Below, in pieces: positions 16,561 to 28,572 of a stretch of 64,000 nt of DNA (within the stretch, counting starts at the first letter, position 1; each line of letters starts with the position of its first letter). The stretch comes from Streptomyces sp. HSG2 (GTDB lineage Bacteria > Actinomycetota > Actinomycetes > Streptomycetales > Streptomycetaceae): contig NZ_CP066801.1 of the NCBI RefSeq assembly GCF_016598575.1, positions 4,630,501 through 4,694,500 of the forward strand, in the 5' to 3' direction. Below the pieces are notes generated by a model. It made no database searches. It saw only the letters and a program-made list of their open reading frames with translations, and was not told the origin of the DNA. A program made the translations under genes and the position numbers.

Positions 16561-17064
16561 TCAGACCTCCTCGTGGGCCGCCACGGCCCGCCGCGCGTCC
16601 GCGTCCAGCACGCCCCAGCTGATCAACTGCTCGGTGAGTACCGAAGGCGACTGATCGTAGATGACGGCGAGGGTGCGCAGGTCGTCCTGGCGGATGGAGA
16701 GCACCTTGCCGTTGTAGTCGCCGCGCTGGGACTGGATGGTGGCCGCGTAGCGCTGCAGCGGACCGGCCTTCTCCGCCGGGACCGTGGCGAGCCGCTCCAG
16801 GTCCAGGACCAGCTTCGGCGGGGGCTCGGCGGCGCCACCGGGCGTGGTTCCCGGCAGCAGTTCCTGGACGGGAACACCGTAGAAGTCCGCCAGCTCGGCG
16901 AGGCGCTGAACGGTCACGGCACGGTCCCCGCGCTCGTACGAGCCGACCACCACGGCCTTCCAGCGCCCCTGGGACTTCTCCTCGACACCGTGAAGGGACA
17001 GGCCCTGCTGGGTGCGGATCGCCCGAAGCTTGGCCCCGAGCTGCTTGGCGTATTCGCTGGACAT
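16561..17064 (-). CDS. bldD: Developmental master regulator BldD
   Basis: BldD is 167 aa and represses sporulation genes during vegetative growth when dimerised by tetrameric c-di-GMP. The N-terminal Xre-type HTH (LGAKLRAIRTQQGLSLHGVE, SYERGDRAVTVQRLAELADF) is intact. The C-terminal domain contains the c-di-GMP signature RxD-X8-RxxD, seen as RGD, eight residues, then RQDD. It is transcribed against the flanking genes and shares an upstream region with pyrR. A perfect BldD box upstream indicates autoregulation. Confidence 0.97.
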   Translation of the reverse strand: MSSEYAKQLGAKLRAIRTQQGLSLHGVEEKSQGRWKAVVVGSYERGDRAVTVQRLAELADFYGVPVQELLPGTTPGGAAEPPPKLVLDLERLATVPAEKAGPLQRYAATIQSQRGDYNGKVLSIRQDDLRTLAVIYDQSPSVLTEQLISWGVLDADARRAVAAHEEV

Positions 17065-17135
17065 AAGGCTCCCCGGACACTGGGTCGACGCGGCCGGTTC
17101 CTGTCCATGCCGCGCGGTCGGTAACTCACTGTGAG

Positions 17136-17150
17136 GTTACGCAGCGTTAC
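17136..17150. promoter_or_regulatory. BldD operator (autoregulatory box)
   Basis: GTTACGCAGCGTTAC matches the published pseudo-palindromic BldD consensus nTnACnC(A/T)GnGTnAn at every fixed position. It lies about 72-86 bp upstream of bldD and about 200 bp upstream of pyrR. A second, imperfect dyad (GTAACTCACTGTGAG) is immediately adjacent at 17121-17135. Confidence 0.8.
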
Positions 17151-17306
17151 TCTCCCCCGTCAAGCCGAATGGTCCGCACCGGCTGTTCCGCGGCGGCGGG
17201 ACGGGGTTGCGCCACCCGAGTGACGGAGGAGGGCGTGGAGGAGGAGGGGGCGGGTGAAGGGCGGGCACGATCCGGCCTGCTACCGTTGACGACGCAACTT
17301 CCGGCG

Positions 17307-17340
17307 TCCTTTAACGTCCGTCCAGAGAGGCGGAGAAGGA
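17307..17340 (+). promoter_or_regulatory. PyrR-binding RNA hairpin overlapping the pyrR ribosome binding site
   Basis: The loop TCCAGAGAGGC (17321-17331) matches the core UCCNGNGAGGY of the PyrR RNA-binding consensus. It sits on an upper stem TCCG/CGGA (17317-17320 with 17331-17334), where CC/GG of the loop can pair further to leave an AGAGA pentaloop and a bulged U. A lower stem TCCTTT/GAAGGA (17307-17312 with 17335-17340) would sequester the start of the AAGGAGG Shine-Dalgarno sequence. PyrR bound to UMP would stabilise it and block translation. Confidence 0.75.
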
Positions 17341-17352
17341 GGTCCGTTCCGT

Positions 17353-17931
17353 ATGGACGATCAGGACACGCGGGCCGAGGCGCGAGCCGTGCTCGAGGCC
17401 CCCGACATCACGCGGGTGTTGACCCGCATCGCCCACGAGATCGTCGAGCGCGCCAAGGGCGCCGACGACGTGGTCCTCCTCGGCATCCCGACGAGGGGTG
17501 TCTTCCTCGCCCGCCGGCTCGCTGCCAAGCTGACCCGGATCACCGAGCGCGAGACCCCGGTGGGCTCACTCGACATCACGATGTACCGCGACGATCTGCG
17601 CATGCACCCGCCGCGTGCGCTGGCCCGCACCGAGATCCCCGCCGACGGCCTCGACGGCCGACTCGTCGTCCTCGTCGACGACGTGCTGTTCTCCGGCCGT
17701 ACCATCCGCGCCGCCCTCGACGCGCTGAACGACATCGGACGCCCCAGAGCGGTGCAGCTCGCGGTCCTCGTCGACCGCGGACACCGCGAACTGCCCATCC
17801 GTGCCGACTATGTCGGAAAGAACCTCCCGACGTCGCTGCGGGAGACGGTCAGGGTGCGGCTCTCCGAAGAGGACGGGCGGGACACGGTGCTGCTGGGCGC
17901 CGGTCCCGTGCACCCCCGCGCGCACCTCTAG
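17353..17931 (+). CDS. pyrR: Bifunctional pyr operon regulator / uracil phosphoribosyltransferase
   Basis: PyrR is 192 aa, a PRTase-fold protein that senses UMP, binds pyr mRNA and has weak uracil phosphoribosyltransferase activity. The PRPP loop is VVLVDDVLFSGRTIRAALDAL, with the flexible loop DITMYRDDLRMHPP and the dimer/RNA-face region DRGHRELPIRADYVGKNLP. The start is ATG 17353 with AAGGAGG upstream. It heads the pyrR-pyrB-pyrC-orf-carA-carB unit, and its own leader carries the PyrR recognition hairpin. Confidence 0.96.
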   Translation: MDDQDTRAEARAVLEAPDITRVLTRIAHEIVERAKGADDVVLLGIPTRGVFLARRLAAKLTRITERETPVGSLDITMYRDDLRMHPPRALARTEIPADGLDGRLVVLVDDVLFSGRTIRAALDALNDIGRPRAVQLAVLVDRGHRELPIRADYVGKNLPTSLRETVRVRLSEEDGRDTVLLGAGPVHPRAHL

Positions 17932-18017
17932 AGCCCCGGGCCGAGCCCCCGCCGGTGGCCGAAGTGCCCTCGCACGCCCGAATTCTCCTGAATGAACAGC
18001 CCTACGGAGCCTGACAG

Positions 18018-18998
18018 ATGCAGCGCCATCTCATCTCGGCCGCCGACCTCACCCTCGACGACGCCGTCCTGATCCTCGACACCGCCGAGGAGATGGCACG
18101 CGTCGCCGACCGGCCCATCAAGAAGCTGCCCACCCTGCGCGGTCGCACCGTCGTCAATCTCTTCTTCGAGGATTCCACCCGGACCAGGATCTCTTTCGAG
18201 GCAGCGGAGAAACGGCTCTCCGCCGACGTCATCAACTTCTCCGCCAAGGGCTCCAGCGTCTCCAAGGGCGAGTCGTTGAAGGACACCGCCCGGACGCTGG
18301 AGGCCATGGGCGTCGACGCGGTCGTCATCCGGCACGGCGCCTCCGGCGCCCCCTACCGGCTCGCCGAGTCGGGCTGGATCGACGCCGCGGTGATCAACGC
18401 GGGGGACGGCACCCACCAGCACCCGACGCAGTCGCTGCTGGACGCCTTCACCATGCGGCGGCGCCTGATCGGCCCCGACGTCGGGCTCGGCCGGGACCTC
18501 GCGGGGCGACGGGTCACCATCGTCGGCGACATCCTGCACAGCAGGGTCGCCCGGTCGAACGTGGACCTGCTGCACACGCTCGGCGCCGAGGTGACCCTCG
18601 TGGCCCCGCCGACGCTGTTGCCGGTCGGGGTGGAGAGCTGGCCGTGCCTGGTCTCCTACGACCTCGACGCCGCCCTTTCCGAGGCCGACGCCGTGATGAT
18701 GCTGCGGGTCCAGCGGGAACGGATGAACGCCGCGTTCTTCCCGACCGAGCGCGAGTACGCGCGCCGCTACGGACTCGACGCACACCGCATGGCCCGGATG
18801 CCGGCGCACGCGATCGTCATGCATCCCGGGCCCATGGTCCGCGGTATGGAGATCACCGCCGAGGTCGCCGATTCCGCCCGCTGCACCGTGGTGGAGCAGG
18901 TCGCCAACGGCGTCTCCGTTCGCATGGCCGTGCTCTACCTGTTGCTCGGCGGCAACGAGCCCGCCGTCGCCCCCGCCCGAACCACCGAGGAGAAGTGA
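18018..18998 (+). CDS. pyrB: Aspartate carbamoyltransferase catalytic subunit
   Basis: The enzyme is 326 aa and forms carbamoyl-aspartate, the committed pyrimidine step. Carbamoyl phosphate is bound by FFEDSTRTRISFEAAEKRL (residues about 53-71). Other blocks are GSSVSKGESLKDT, VIRHGASGAPY, DGTHQHPTQSLLDAF and HPGPMVRGMEIT. No pyrI regulatory subunit is nearby, as expected in actinobacteria, where regulation is at the operon level. pyrC follows after 4 bp. Confidence 0.97.
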   Translation: MQRHLISAADLTLDDAVLILDTAEEMARVADRPIKKLPTLRGRTVVNLFFEDSTRTRISFEAAEKRLSADVINFSAKGSSVSKGESLKDTARTLEAMGVDAVVIRHGASGAPYRLAESGWIDAAVINAGDGTHQHPTQSLLDAFTMRRRLIGPDVGLGRDLAGRRVTIVGDILHSRVARSNVDLLHTLGAEVTLVAPPTLLPVGVESWPCLVSYDLDAALSEADAVMMLRVQRERMNAAFFPTEREYARRYGLDAHRMARMPAHAIVMHPGPMVRGMEITAEVADSARCTVVEQVANGVSVRMAVLYLLLGGNEPAVAPARTTEEK

Positions 18999-19002
18999 GA
19001 CC

Positions 19003-20289
19003 ATGAGCAAGACCCTGATCCGCGGTGCGCGGGTGCTGGGCGGAGACCCGGGGGACGTCCTCGTCGCGGACGGGACGATCGCGGCCGTCGGACCCGACCT
19101 CTCGTCCGACGGGGCCGAGGTCGTCGAGGCCTCCGGTCGAGTCCTGCTGCCCGGTCTCGTCGACCTCCACACGCACCTTCGCGAGCCGGGGCGCGAGGAC
19201 TCCGAGACGGTGCTCACCGGCACGAGGGCGGCGGCGACCGGCGGATACACCACCGTCTTCGCCATGGCCAACACCTTCCCGGTCGCCGACACGGCCGGCG
19301 TCGTCGAACAGGTCTGGCGACTCGGGAGGGAGTCCGGATACTGCGATGTGCGGCCGGTGGGTGCGGTCACGGTCGGTCTGGAGGGCGCCAAACTCGCGGA
19401 GCTGGGTGCGATGCACGAGTCTGCGGCGGGCGTCACGGTCTTCTCCGACGACGGCAAGTGCGTTCACGACGCCGTGATCATGCGCCGGGCTCTGGAGTAC
19501 GTCAAGGCCTTCGACGGCGTCGTGGCCCAGCACGCCCAAGAGCCCCGCCTGACCGAGGGCGCGCAGATGAACGAGGGGATCGTCTCGGCGGAACTGGGGC
19601 TCGGCGGCTGGCCTGCCGTGGCCGAGGAGTCGATCATCGCCCGGGACGTCCTGCTCGCCGAGCACGTGGGATCCCGCGTGCACATCTGCCACCTGTCGAC
19701 CGCCGGATCCGTGGAGATCGTCCGCTGGGCGAAGTCGCGCGGCATCCGGGTCACCGCCGAGGTCACCCCGCATCACCTCCTCCTCACCGACGAGATGGTC
19801 CGCACCTACGACCCGAGGTACAAGGTCAACCCGCCGCTGCGCACCGAGCGCGACGTCACGGCGCTGCGCGAGGCGCTCGCCGACGGCACCATCGACATCG
19901 TCGCCACCGACCACGCCCCCCACCCCCGGGAGGACAAGGACTGCGAATGGGCCGCCGCCGCCATGGGCATGGTCGGTCTGGAGACGGCCCTGTCGGTGGT
20001 CCAGGAGACGATGGTCGAGACGGGTCTGCTCGACTGGGCCGCCGTCGCCGACCGGATGTCCGCGACCCCCGCACGGATCGGGGGGGCCGAGGGTCAGGGA
20101 CGCCCCGTCGTGGCGGGCGAGCCGGCCAACCTCACTCTGGTCGACCCCGCCCACCGTGGGCCCGTGGACCCGGCGGGCTTCGCCTCCCGCAGCCGCAACA
20201 CGCCCTACGAGGGGCGCACACTGCCGGGCCGTGTCACCCACACCTGGCTGCGTGGCAAGGCCACGCTCGTCGACGGGAGGCTCACATGA
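19003..20289 (+). CDS. pyrC: Dihydroorotase (class I)
   Basis: The enzyme is 428 aa, a class I amidohydrolase that cyclises carbamoyl-aspartate to dihydroorotate. The HxH metal motif and substrate Arg are in LPGLVDLHTHLREPGREDSE (residues about 48-67). Further ligands lie in FSDDGKCVHD, VAQHAQEP, HICHLSTAGSVE and VATDHAPHPRED. The start is ATG 19003. The stop overlaps the next ATG (ATGA), coupling it to the PH-like membrane gene. Confidence 0.97.
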   Translation: MSKTLIRGARVLGGDPGDVLVADGTIAAVGPDLSSDGAEVVEASGRVLLPGLVDLHTHLREPGREDSETVLTGTRAAATGGYTTVFAMANTFPVADTAGVVEQVWRLGRESGYCDVRPVGAVTVGLEGAKLAELGAMHESAAGVTVFSDDGKCVHDAVIMRRALEYVKAFDGVVAQHAQEPRLTEGAQMNEGIVSAELGLGGWPAVAEESIIARDVLLAEHVGSRVHICHLSTAGSVEIVRWAKSRGIRVTAEVTPHHLLLTDEMVRTYDPRYKVNPPLRTERDVTALREALADGTIDIVATDHAPHPREDKDCEWAAAAMGMVGLETALSVVQETMVETGLLDWAAVADRMSATPARIGGAEGQGRPVVAGEPANLTLVDPAHRGPVDPAGFASRSRNTPYEGRTLPGRVTHTWLRGKATLVDGRLT

Positions 20290-20849
20290 CATCGCTCCTG
20301 CTGGCCGTCGAGAAGCAGTCGGCGGAGGTGACCGACTGGGCGGCGAGGATCGGCTGGGTGGTCGGCCTGGGCCTGTTCGTCGCCCTCGTCTACTGGCTGA
20401 TGCGCGAGGGCTGGAAGTGGCGGGGCACGCTCCAGGGAGACCTCCCGGCGCTGCCCGTCGCGCCCGAGAGGAAGGGAGCGGTCAGACTGGTCATGAGCGG
20501 CCGATACCACGGCTCCACCACCGCCGGTCACTGGCTGGACCGCATCGTGGCGCACGGTCTGGGCACTCGCAGTCGGGTCGAGCTCACCCTGACGGACGCG
20601 GGGCTCCACGTCGTACGCCCCGGCGCGGCGGACTTCTTCGTCCCGGTGTCCGCGCTGCGCGGGGCCCGGCTCGACAAGGGCATCGCGGGCAAGGTCCTCA
20701 CCGAGGGCGGGCTGCTCGTGGTGACCTGGGCACACGGCGGGACACCGATCGACTCCGGCTTCCGCTCCGACCGCGCGGCGGAGCACGCCGAGTGGGTCGA
20801 CACCCTGAACCACATGATCGACACGAAGGAAACGGAAGGCGCGCGATGA
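20286..20849 (+). CDS. PH-like domain membrane protein embedded in the pyr operon
   Basis: The product is 187 aa. A single membrane helix near the N-terminus (WVVGLGLFVALVYWLM, about residues 21-40) is followed by a cytosolic beta-rich region resembling a PH-like domain (RVELTLTDAGLHVVRPGA, DFFVPVSALRGARLDKG). Four-base overlaps with both pyrC upstream and carA downstream (ATGA at each junction) mean it is translated with them. The function is unknown. Conservation at this spot in Streptomyces suggests a pyrimidine-linked or membrane-tethering role, but that is inference. Confidence 0.8.
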   Translation: MTSLLLAVEKQSAEVTDWAARIGWVVGLGLFVALVYWLMREGWKWRGTLQGDLPALPVAPERKGAVRLVMSGRYHGSTTAGHWLDRIVAHGLGTRSRVELTLTDAGLHVVRPGAADFFVPVSALRGARLDKGIAGKVLTEGGLLVVTWAHGGTPIDSGFRSDRAAEHAEWVDTLNHMIDTKETEGAR

Positions 20850-22007
20850 CGACCTCCACCCGGGGAGTCCCCAGGACTCCCGCCGTACTCGTCCTGGAGG
20901 ACGGCAGGACCTTCCGCGGCCGTGCCTACGGGGCCGTGGGGTCCACCTTCGGCGAAGCCGTGTTCTCCACCGGCATGACCGGCTACCAGGAGACCCTCAC
21001 CGACCCGTCCTACCACCGACAGGTCGTCGTGATGACCGCGCCGCACGTCGGCAACACGGGCGTCAACGACGAGGACGCCGAGTCCCGGCGGATCTGGGTC
21101 GCCGGCTACGTGGTGCGCGACCCCGCCCGGCTCCCCTCCAACTGGCGCTCGCGCCGTTCCTTGGACGAGGAACTGCGTGGGCAGGGTGTCGTCGGCATCT
21201 CCGGGGTCGACACCCGGGCCCTCACCCGGCACCTGCGCGAGCGGGGAGCCATGCGCGTCGGGATCTTCTCCGGCGACAGGCTGCCGGACGACGGGACGAT
21301 GCTGGCCGAGGTCCGGCGGACCCCGGAGATGGTCGGTGCGGACCTCGCGGCGGAAGTGGCCACCGCGGATCCGTATGTCGTCCAGGCCAGGGGCTCCGAC
21401 GGCACGGAACTGCCGATCGGCGCGGCCCGGTTCCGTGTCGCCGCGGTGGACCTCGGGATCAAGGGGATGACCCCCTGTCGGATGGCCGAACGCGGCGTCG
21501 AGGTCCACGTGCTGCCGGCGACGGCCACGCTCGACGACGTCTACGCCGTCCGACCCGACGGGGTGTTCTTCTCCAACGGCCCCGGCGACCCCGCCACGGC
21601 CGACCATCCCGTCTCCCTGATGCGGGGCGTGCTGGAACGCGGCACGCCTCTGTTCGGCATCTGCTTCGGCAACCAGATCCTGGGCCGCGCCCTCGGCTTC
21701 GGCACCTTCAAGCTCAAGTACGGACACCGGGGCATCAACCAGCCGGTGCGGGACCGCGTGACCGGCAAGGTCGAGGTCACCGCCCACAACCACGGCTTCG
21801 CCGTGGACGCGCCGCTGGACCGGGTCTGCGACACCCCCTACGGGCGCGCCGAGGTGTCCCACGTCTGCCTCAACGACGACGTGGTGGAGGGTCTCCGGTT
21901 GCTCGACCGGCCGGCGTTCAGCGTCCAGTACCACCCCGAGGCGGCGGCCGGCCCCCACGACGCCGCCTACCTGTTCGACCGCTTCGTCTCCCTGATGGAG
22001 GGCCAGC

Positions 22008-22015
<8 letters not shown>
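20846..22015 (+). CDS. carA: Carbamoyl phosphate synthase small subunit
   Basis: The subunit is 389 aa and hydrolyses glutamine to feed ammonia to CarB. The N-terminal domain opens with LVLEDGRTFRGRAYGAVGST. The class I glutaminase domain holds the nucleophile Cys in LFGICFGNQILGRALG and the His/Glu in QYHPEAAAGPHD. The ATG overlaps the upstream stop (ATGA), and the stop lies 8 bases inside carB, which reads in another frame. Confidence 0.97.
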
Positions 22016-25316
<3,301 letters not shown>

Positions 25317-25322
25317 CGTCGT

Positions 25323-25361
25323 CGCCGGGCACCGCCTCCCGTCGGGGAGCCGTGCCCGGCG
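25323..25361 (+). terminator. Terminator-like hairpin between carB and pyrD
   Basis: Arms CGCCGGGCAC and GTGCCCGGCG (10 bp, perfect) enclose a shorter inner stem (CTCCC/GGGAG). It begins 6 bp after the carB stop. It may end or attenuate the pyrR-carB transcript and leave pyrD-pyrF partly independent. Confidence 0.65.
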
Positions 25362-25431
25362 AGGGCTTCGCCGCCAGGAGCGACACCACCGACGACGGCG
25401 TACCTCGCCACCCGAGGCCTCACGAGGACAC

Positions 25432-26544
25432 ATGTACAAAACCTTCTTTCGACTCGTTTTCTGCCGCGTGGACCCCGAGCGGGCCCACGGGTGGGCTTTC
25501 CGCTGGATCGGGTGGGCGTCCCGGGTCCCGGTGCTTCGCACCTTCGTGGCCGCCGTACTGGCCCCGCGCCACGAGGAGCTGCGGGTCGAGGCGCTCGGTC
25601 TGCGCATGCACGGCCCCGTCGGGCTCGCCGCCGGATTCGACAAGAACGCCGTGGCCATCGACGGCATGGCCATGCTCGGCTTCGACCACGTCGAGGTCGG
25701 CACCGTCACCGGCGAGCCTCAGCCGGGCAACCCCCGCAAGCGGTTGTTCCGGCTGGTCCGGGACCGGGCCCTGATCAATCGGATGGGCTTCAACAACGAG
25801 GGCTCCCGGGCGGTCGCGGCCCGTCTCGCCGCCCGGACCCCGGTCTTCCGCCCGGTCGTCGGCGTCAACATCGGCAAGACCAAGGCCGTCCAGGAGGAGG
25901 AGGCGGTCGGGGACTACGTCCGCTCGACCGAGCGACTGGCCCCGTACGCGGACTACCTGGTCGTGAACGTCTCCTCCCCGAACACGCCGGGGCTGCGCGG
26001 CCTGCAGGAGGTGGAGCGGCTGAGGCCGCTGCTCCGCGCCGTCCGGGAGGCCGCCGACCGGGCCGTCCCCGCCCGGCGGGTTCCCCTGCTCGTCAAGATC
26101 GCTCCGGACCTCTCGGACGAGGACGTGGACGCGGTGGCCGACCTGGCCGTCGCGCTCGGGCTGGACGGCATCATCGCCACCAACACCACCGTCGCCCGCG
26201 AGTCGCTCGGGCTGACCTCGTCGCCCGCCCTCGTCCGGGAGGGCGGTGGCCTCTCGGGGGCTCCGCTGAAGGAGCGCTCCCTGGAGGTGTTGCGGAGACT
26301 GTACGCCCGGGTGGGTGATCGGATCGTCCTCGTGGGGGTCGGAGGTGTCGAGTCCGCGGAGGACGCCTGGCGGCGCGTCCTGGCGGGAGCGACTCTCGTC
26401 CAGGGCTACAGCGCGTTCGTCTACGAGGGCCCGACGTGGGCCCGGTCCCTGCACCGGGGGCTCGCCGAGCGGCTCCGTCGCAGCCCGTACGCCACGCTCG
26501 CCGACGCCGTCGGCGCCGACGTCAGGAAGGCACCTCGTGACTGA
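25432..26544 (+). CDS. pyrD: Dihydroorotate dehydrogenase (quinone), class 2
   Basis: The enzyme is 370 aa, membrane-associated, and oxidises dihydroorotate with quinone through FMN. The amphipathic N-terminus (MYKTFFRLVFCRVDPERAHG) and the class 2 catalytic Ser in YLVVNVSSPNTPGLRGLQ identify the class. FMN and substrate motifs AAGFDKNAVAI, NRMGFNNEGS and VGVGGVESAEDAWRR are present. The start is ATG 25432. The stop lies inside the pyrF start region (8-bp overlap). Confidence 0.96.
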   Translation: MYKTFFRLVFCRVDPERAHGWAFRWIGWASRVPVLRTFVAAVLAPRHEELRVEALGLRMHGPVGLAAGFDKNAVAIDGMAMLGFDHVEVGTVTGEPQPGNPRKRLFRLVRDRALINRMGFNNEGSRAVAARLAARTPVFRPVVGVNIGKTKAVQEEEAVGDYVRSTERLAPYADYLVVNVSSPNTPGLRGLQEVERLRPLLRAVREAADRAVPARRVPLLVKIAPDLSDEDVDAVADLAVALGLDGIIATNTTVARESLGLTSSPALVREGGGLSGAPLKERSLEVLRRLYARVGDRIVLVGVGGVESAEDAWRRVLAGATLVQGYSAFVYEGPTWARSLHRGLAERLRRSPYATLADAVGADVRKAPRD

Positions 26545-27376
26545 CCCCTTCGGCGCGCGGTTGCGCCGGGCCATGGACCGGCGCGGCCCCCTGTGCGTCG
26601 GCATCGATCCACACGCCTCGCTCCTCGCCGACTGGGGTCTGGACGACACCGTCGAGGGTCTGGAACGGTTCAGCCGCACGGTGGTCGAGGCGGTCGCCGA
26701 CCGGGTGGCCGTCCTCAAGCCGCAGAGCGCCTTTTTCGAGCGGTTCGGCGCGCGGGGCGTGGCGGTCCTGGAACGGACGGTGCGGGAGGCGCGGGAGGCT
26801 GGCGCGCTCGTGGTCATGGACGCCAAGCGCGGCGACATCGGCTCGACGATGGCCGCCTACGCCGAGGCGTTCCTGCACCGCGACGCGCCGCTCCGCTCGG
26901 ACGCGCTGACGGTCTCGCCCTACCTGGGGTACGGCTCGCTGCGGTCCGCCGTCGAGACGGCGCGCGAGCACGGTGCGGGACTGTTCGTCCTGGCCCTGAC
27001 CTCCAATCCGGAGGGGGCCGAGGTGCAGCACGCCACCGGACCGGACGGACGGGCCGTGGGCGCCGCGGTCCTGGCGCACCTGGCGGCCGAGAACGCGGGC
27101 GAGCGGCCCCTGGGGTCCTTCGGAGCGGTGGTGGGCGCGACGCTGGGCGATCTCTCCCGCTACGACCTGGACGTCAACGGGCCGCTGCTGGCGCCCGGCA
27201 TCGGTGCTCAGGGGGCCACCCCGGCGGACCTGCCCAGGGTCTTCGGGGCGCAGATCCGTCAGGTGGTGCCCAACGTCAGCAGGGGCCTGCTGAGGCACGG
27301 TCCCGATGTCGGGGCGCTGCGGGGGGCCGCGACGCGGTTCGCGAAGGAGATCGCCGCGGCGGTGGCGCGACCTTGA
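26537..27376 (+). CDS. pyrF: Orotidine 5'-phosphate decarboxylase
   Basis: The enzyme is 279 aa and decarboxylates OMP to UMP. It is the longer, mycobacterial-type OMPDC subfamily. The catalytic Lys-Asp array is in VVMDAKRGDIGSTMAAYAEA, with GIDPHASLLADWGL at the N-terminus and the phosphate-binding LAPGIGAQGATP near the C-terminus. The start is GTG 26537, overlapping pyrD by 8 bp in another frame. It completes the de novo pyrimidine set except pyrE, which is not in the window. Confidence 0.95.
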   Translation: MTDPFGARLRRAMDRRGPLCVGIDPHASLLADWGLDDTVEGLERFSRTVVEAVADRVAVLKPQSAFFERFGARGVAVLERTVREAREAGALVVMDAKRGDIGSTMAAYAEAFLHRDAPLRSDALTVSPYLGYGSLRSAVETAREHGAGLFVLALTSNPEGAEVQHATGPDGRAVGAAVLAHLAAENAGERPLGSFGAVVGATLGDLSRYDLDVNGPLLAPGIGAQGATPADLPRVFGAQIRQVVPNVSRGLLRHGPDVGALRGAATRFAKEIAAAVARP

Positions 27377-27482
27377 GTCCGCCGTGTGGGGAGTAGACTC
27401 CGAGCTTGCCCCAGAACCAGCGTGAAATGTCCGAATGGTCGGCCGAGGTTCAAGGCTGACCAGGACTTTTCCTCTGTTCTCG

Positions 27483-27511
27483 CTGACTCTCGCGTTTCCG
27501 ACCGCTAGTCT
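27483..27511 (+). promoter_or_regulatory. Promoter of the sIHF gene
   Basis: CTGACT (27483-27488) and TAGTCT (27506-27511) are separated by 17 bp, a good housekeeping sigma spacing. The leader to the GTG start would be about 135 nt. A further TAGACT box at 27394-27399 lies just after pyrF but lacks a well spaced -35. Confidence 0.5.
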
Positions 27512-27653
27512 CCGACGAGTGGGGCCCCCTCCCGCGCCCCGCGAGGCGGCGGGGAGAAGGGGCGAGCGTGTTGCTCGTGGTTCCCCTGGTGTGGGGCGAC
27601 TAGGTTCCTCACCGGTCCGTATCCGACAGTTCGACATCCGAGGTGACGTAGGC

Positions 27654-27977
27654 GTGGCTCTTCCGCCCCTTACCCCCGAACAGCGCGCAGCCGCGCTCGA
27701 GAAGGCCGCCGCGGCTCGCCGGGAGCGGGCCGAGGTCAAGAATCGACTCAAGCACTCCGGCGCCTCCCTCCACGAGGTCATCAAGCAGGGGCAGGAGAAC
27801 GACGTCATCGGCAAGATGAAGGTCTCCGCCCTCCTGGAGTCGATGCCGGGCGTGGGCAAGGTCCGCGCCAAGCAGATCATGGAGCGGCTCGGCATCTCCG
27901 AGAGCCGCCGGGTCCGCGGCCTCGGTTCCAACCAGATCGCCTCCCTGGAGCGCGAGTTCGGCAGCACCGGCGGTTGA
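27654..27977 (+). CDS. ihf: Streptomyces integration host factor (mIHF-like)
   Basis: The product is 107 aa, the same length as S. coelicolor sIHF. This nucleoid-associated protein binds DNA, alters topology and affects sporulation and antibiotic production. The N-terminal helix LTPEQRAAALEKAAAARRERA and the helix-two-turn-helix SALLESMPGVGKVRAKQIM with the LGISESRRVRGLG loop are diagnostic. The start is GTG 27654; the longer frame upstream is leader. It sits between pyrF and gmk, as in mycobacteria and Streptomyces. Confidence 0.95.
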   Translation: MALPPLTPEQRAAALEKAAAARRERAEVKNRLKHSGASLHEVIKQGQENDVIGKMKVSALLESMPGVGKVRAKQIMERLGISESRRVRGLGSNQIASLEREFGSTGG

Positions 27978-28014
27978 GTCCGGACCACTCCGGGTTTGCT
28001 GGAATAATCGGGGC

Positions 28015-28572
28015 ATGACTGAACGTCCGCGACTGACCGTGCTCTCCGGCCCTTCGGGGGTCGGCAAGAGCACGGTCGTCGCCCACATGCGCAAGGAACA
28101 CCCCGAGGTCTGGCTCTCGGTGTCGGCCACGACCCGCGCGCCACGCCCAGGTGAGCGGCACGGGGTCCACTATTTCTTCGTCACCGACGAGGAAATGGAC
28201 AAGCTGATCGCCAATGGGGAACTTCTTGAGTGGGCGGAGTTCGCCGGCAACCGCTACGGCACGCCGCGCGCGGCCGTGACGGAGCGGCTGGAAGCGGCCG
28301 AGCCCGTGCTGCTGGAGATCGATCTTCAGGGGGCGCGCCAGGTCCGGGAGTCCCTGCCCGACGCCCGACTGGTGTTTCTTGCCCCTCCCTCCTGGGAAGA
28401 GCTGGTGCGCCGGCTCACCGGTCGGGGCACGGAGGCGCCGGAAGTGGTGGAGCGCCGGCTGGAGGCCGCGAAGACCGAACTGGCGGCCGAGCCGGAGTTC
28501 GACCTGACCCTGGTCAACACCTCCGTCGAGGACGTCGCGCGCGAGCTGCTAACCTTGGTGAACGTCGTGTGA
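28015..28572 (+). CDS. gmk: Guanylate kinase
   Basis: The enzyme is 185 aa and converts GMP to GDP. The P-loop is LSGPSGVGKSTVVAHM, and the GMP-binding blocks are SVSATTRAPRPGERHGVHYFF and FAGNRYGTPRAAV, with EIDLQGARQVRE. An AATAAT -10-like box ends 6 bp before ATG 28015, which suggests a leaderless transcript even though the gene follows ihf by only 37 bp. Confidence 0.96.
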   Translation: MTERPRLTVLSGPSGVGKSTVVAHMRKEHPEVWLSVSATTRAPRPGERHGVHYFFVTDEEMDKLIANGELLEWAEFAGNRYGTPRAAVTERLEAAEPVLLEIDLQGARQVRESLPDARLVFLAPPSWEELVRRLTGRGTEAPEVVERRLEAAKTELAAEPEFDLTLVNTSVEDVARELLTLVNVV

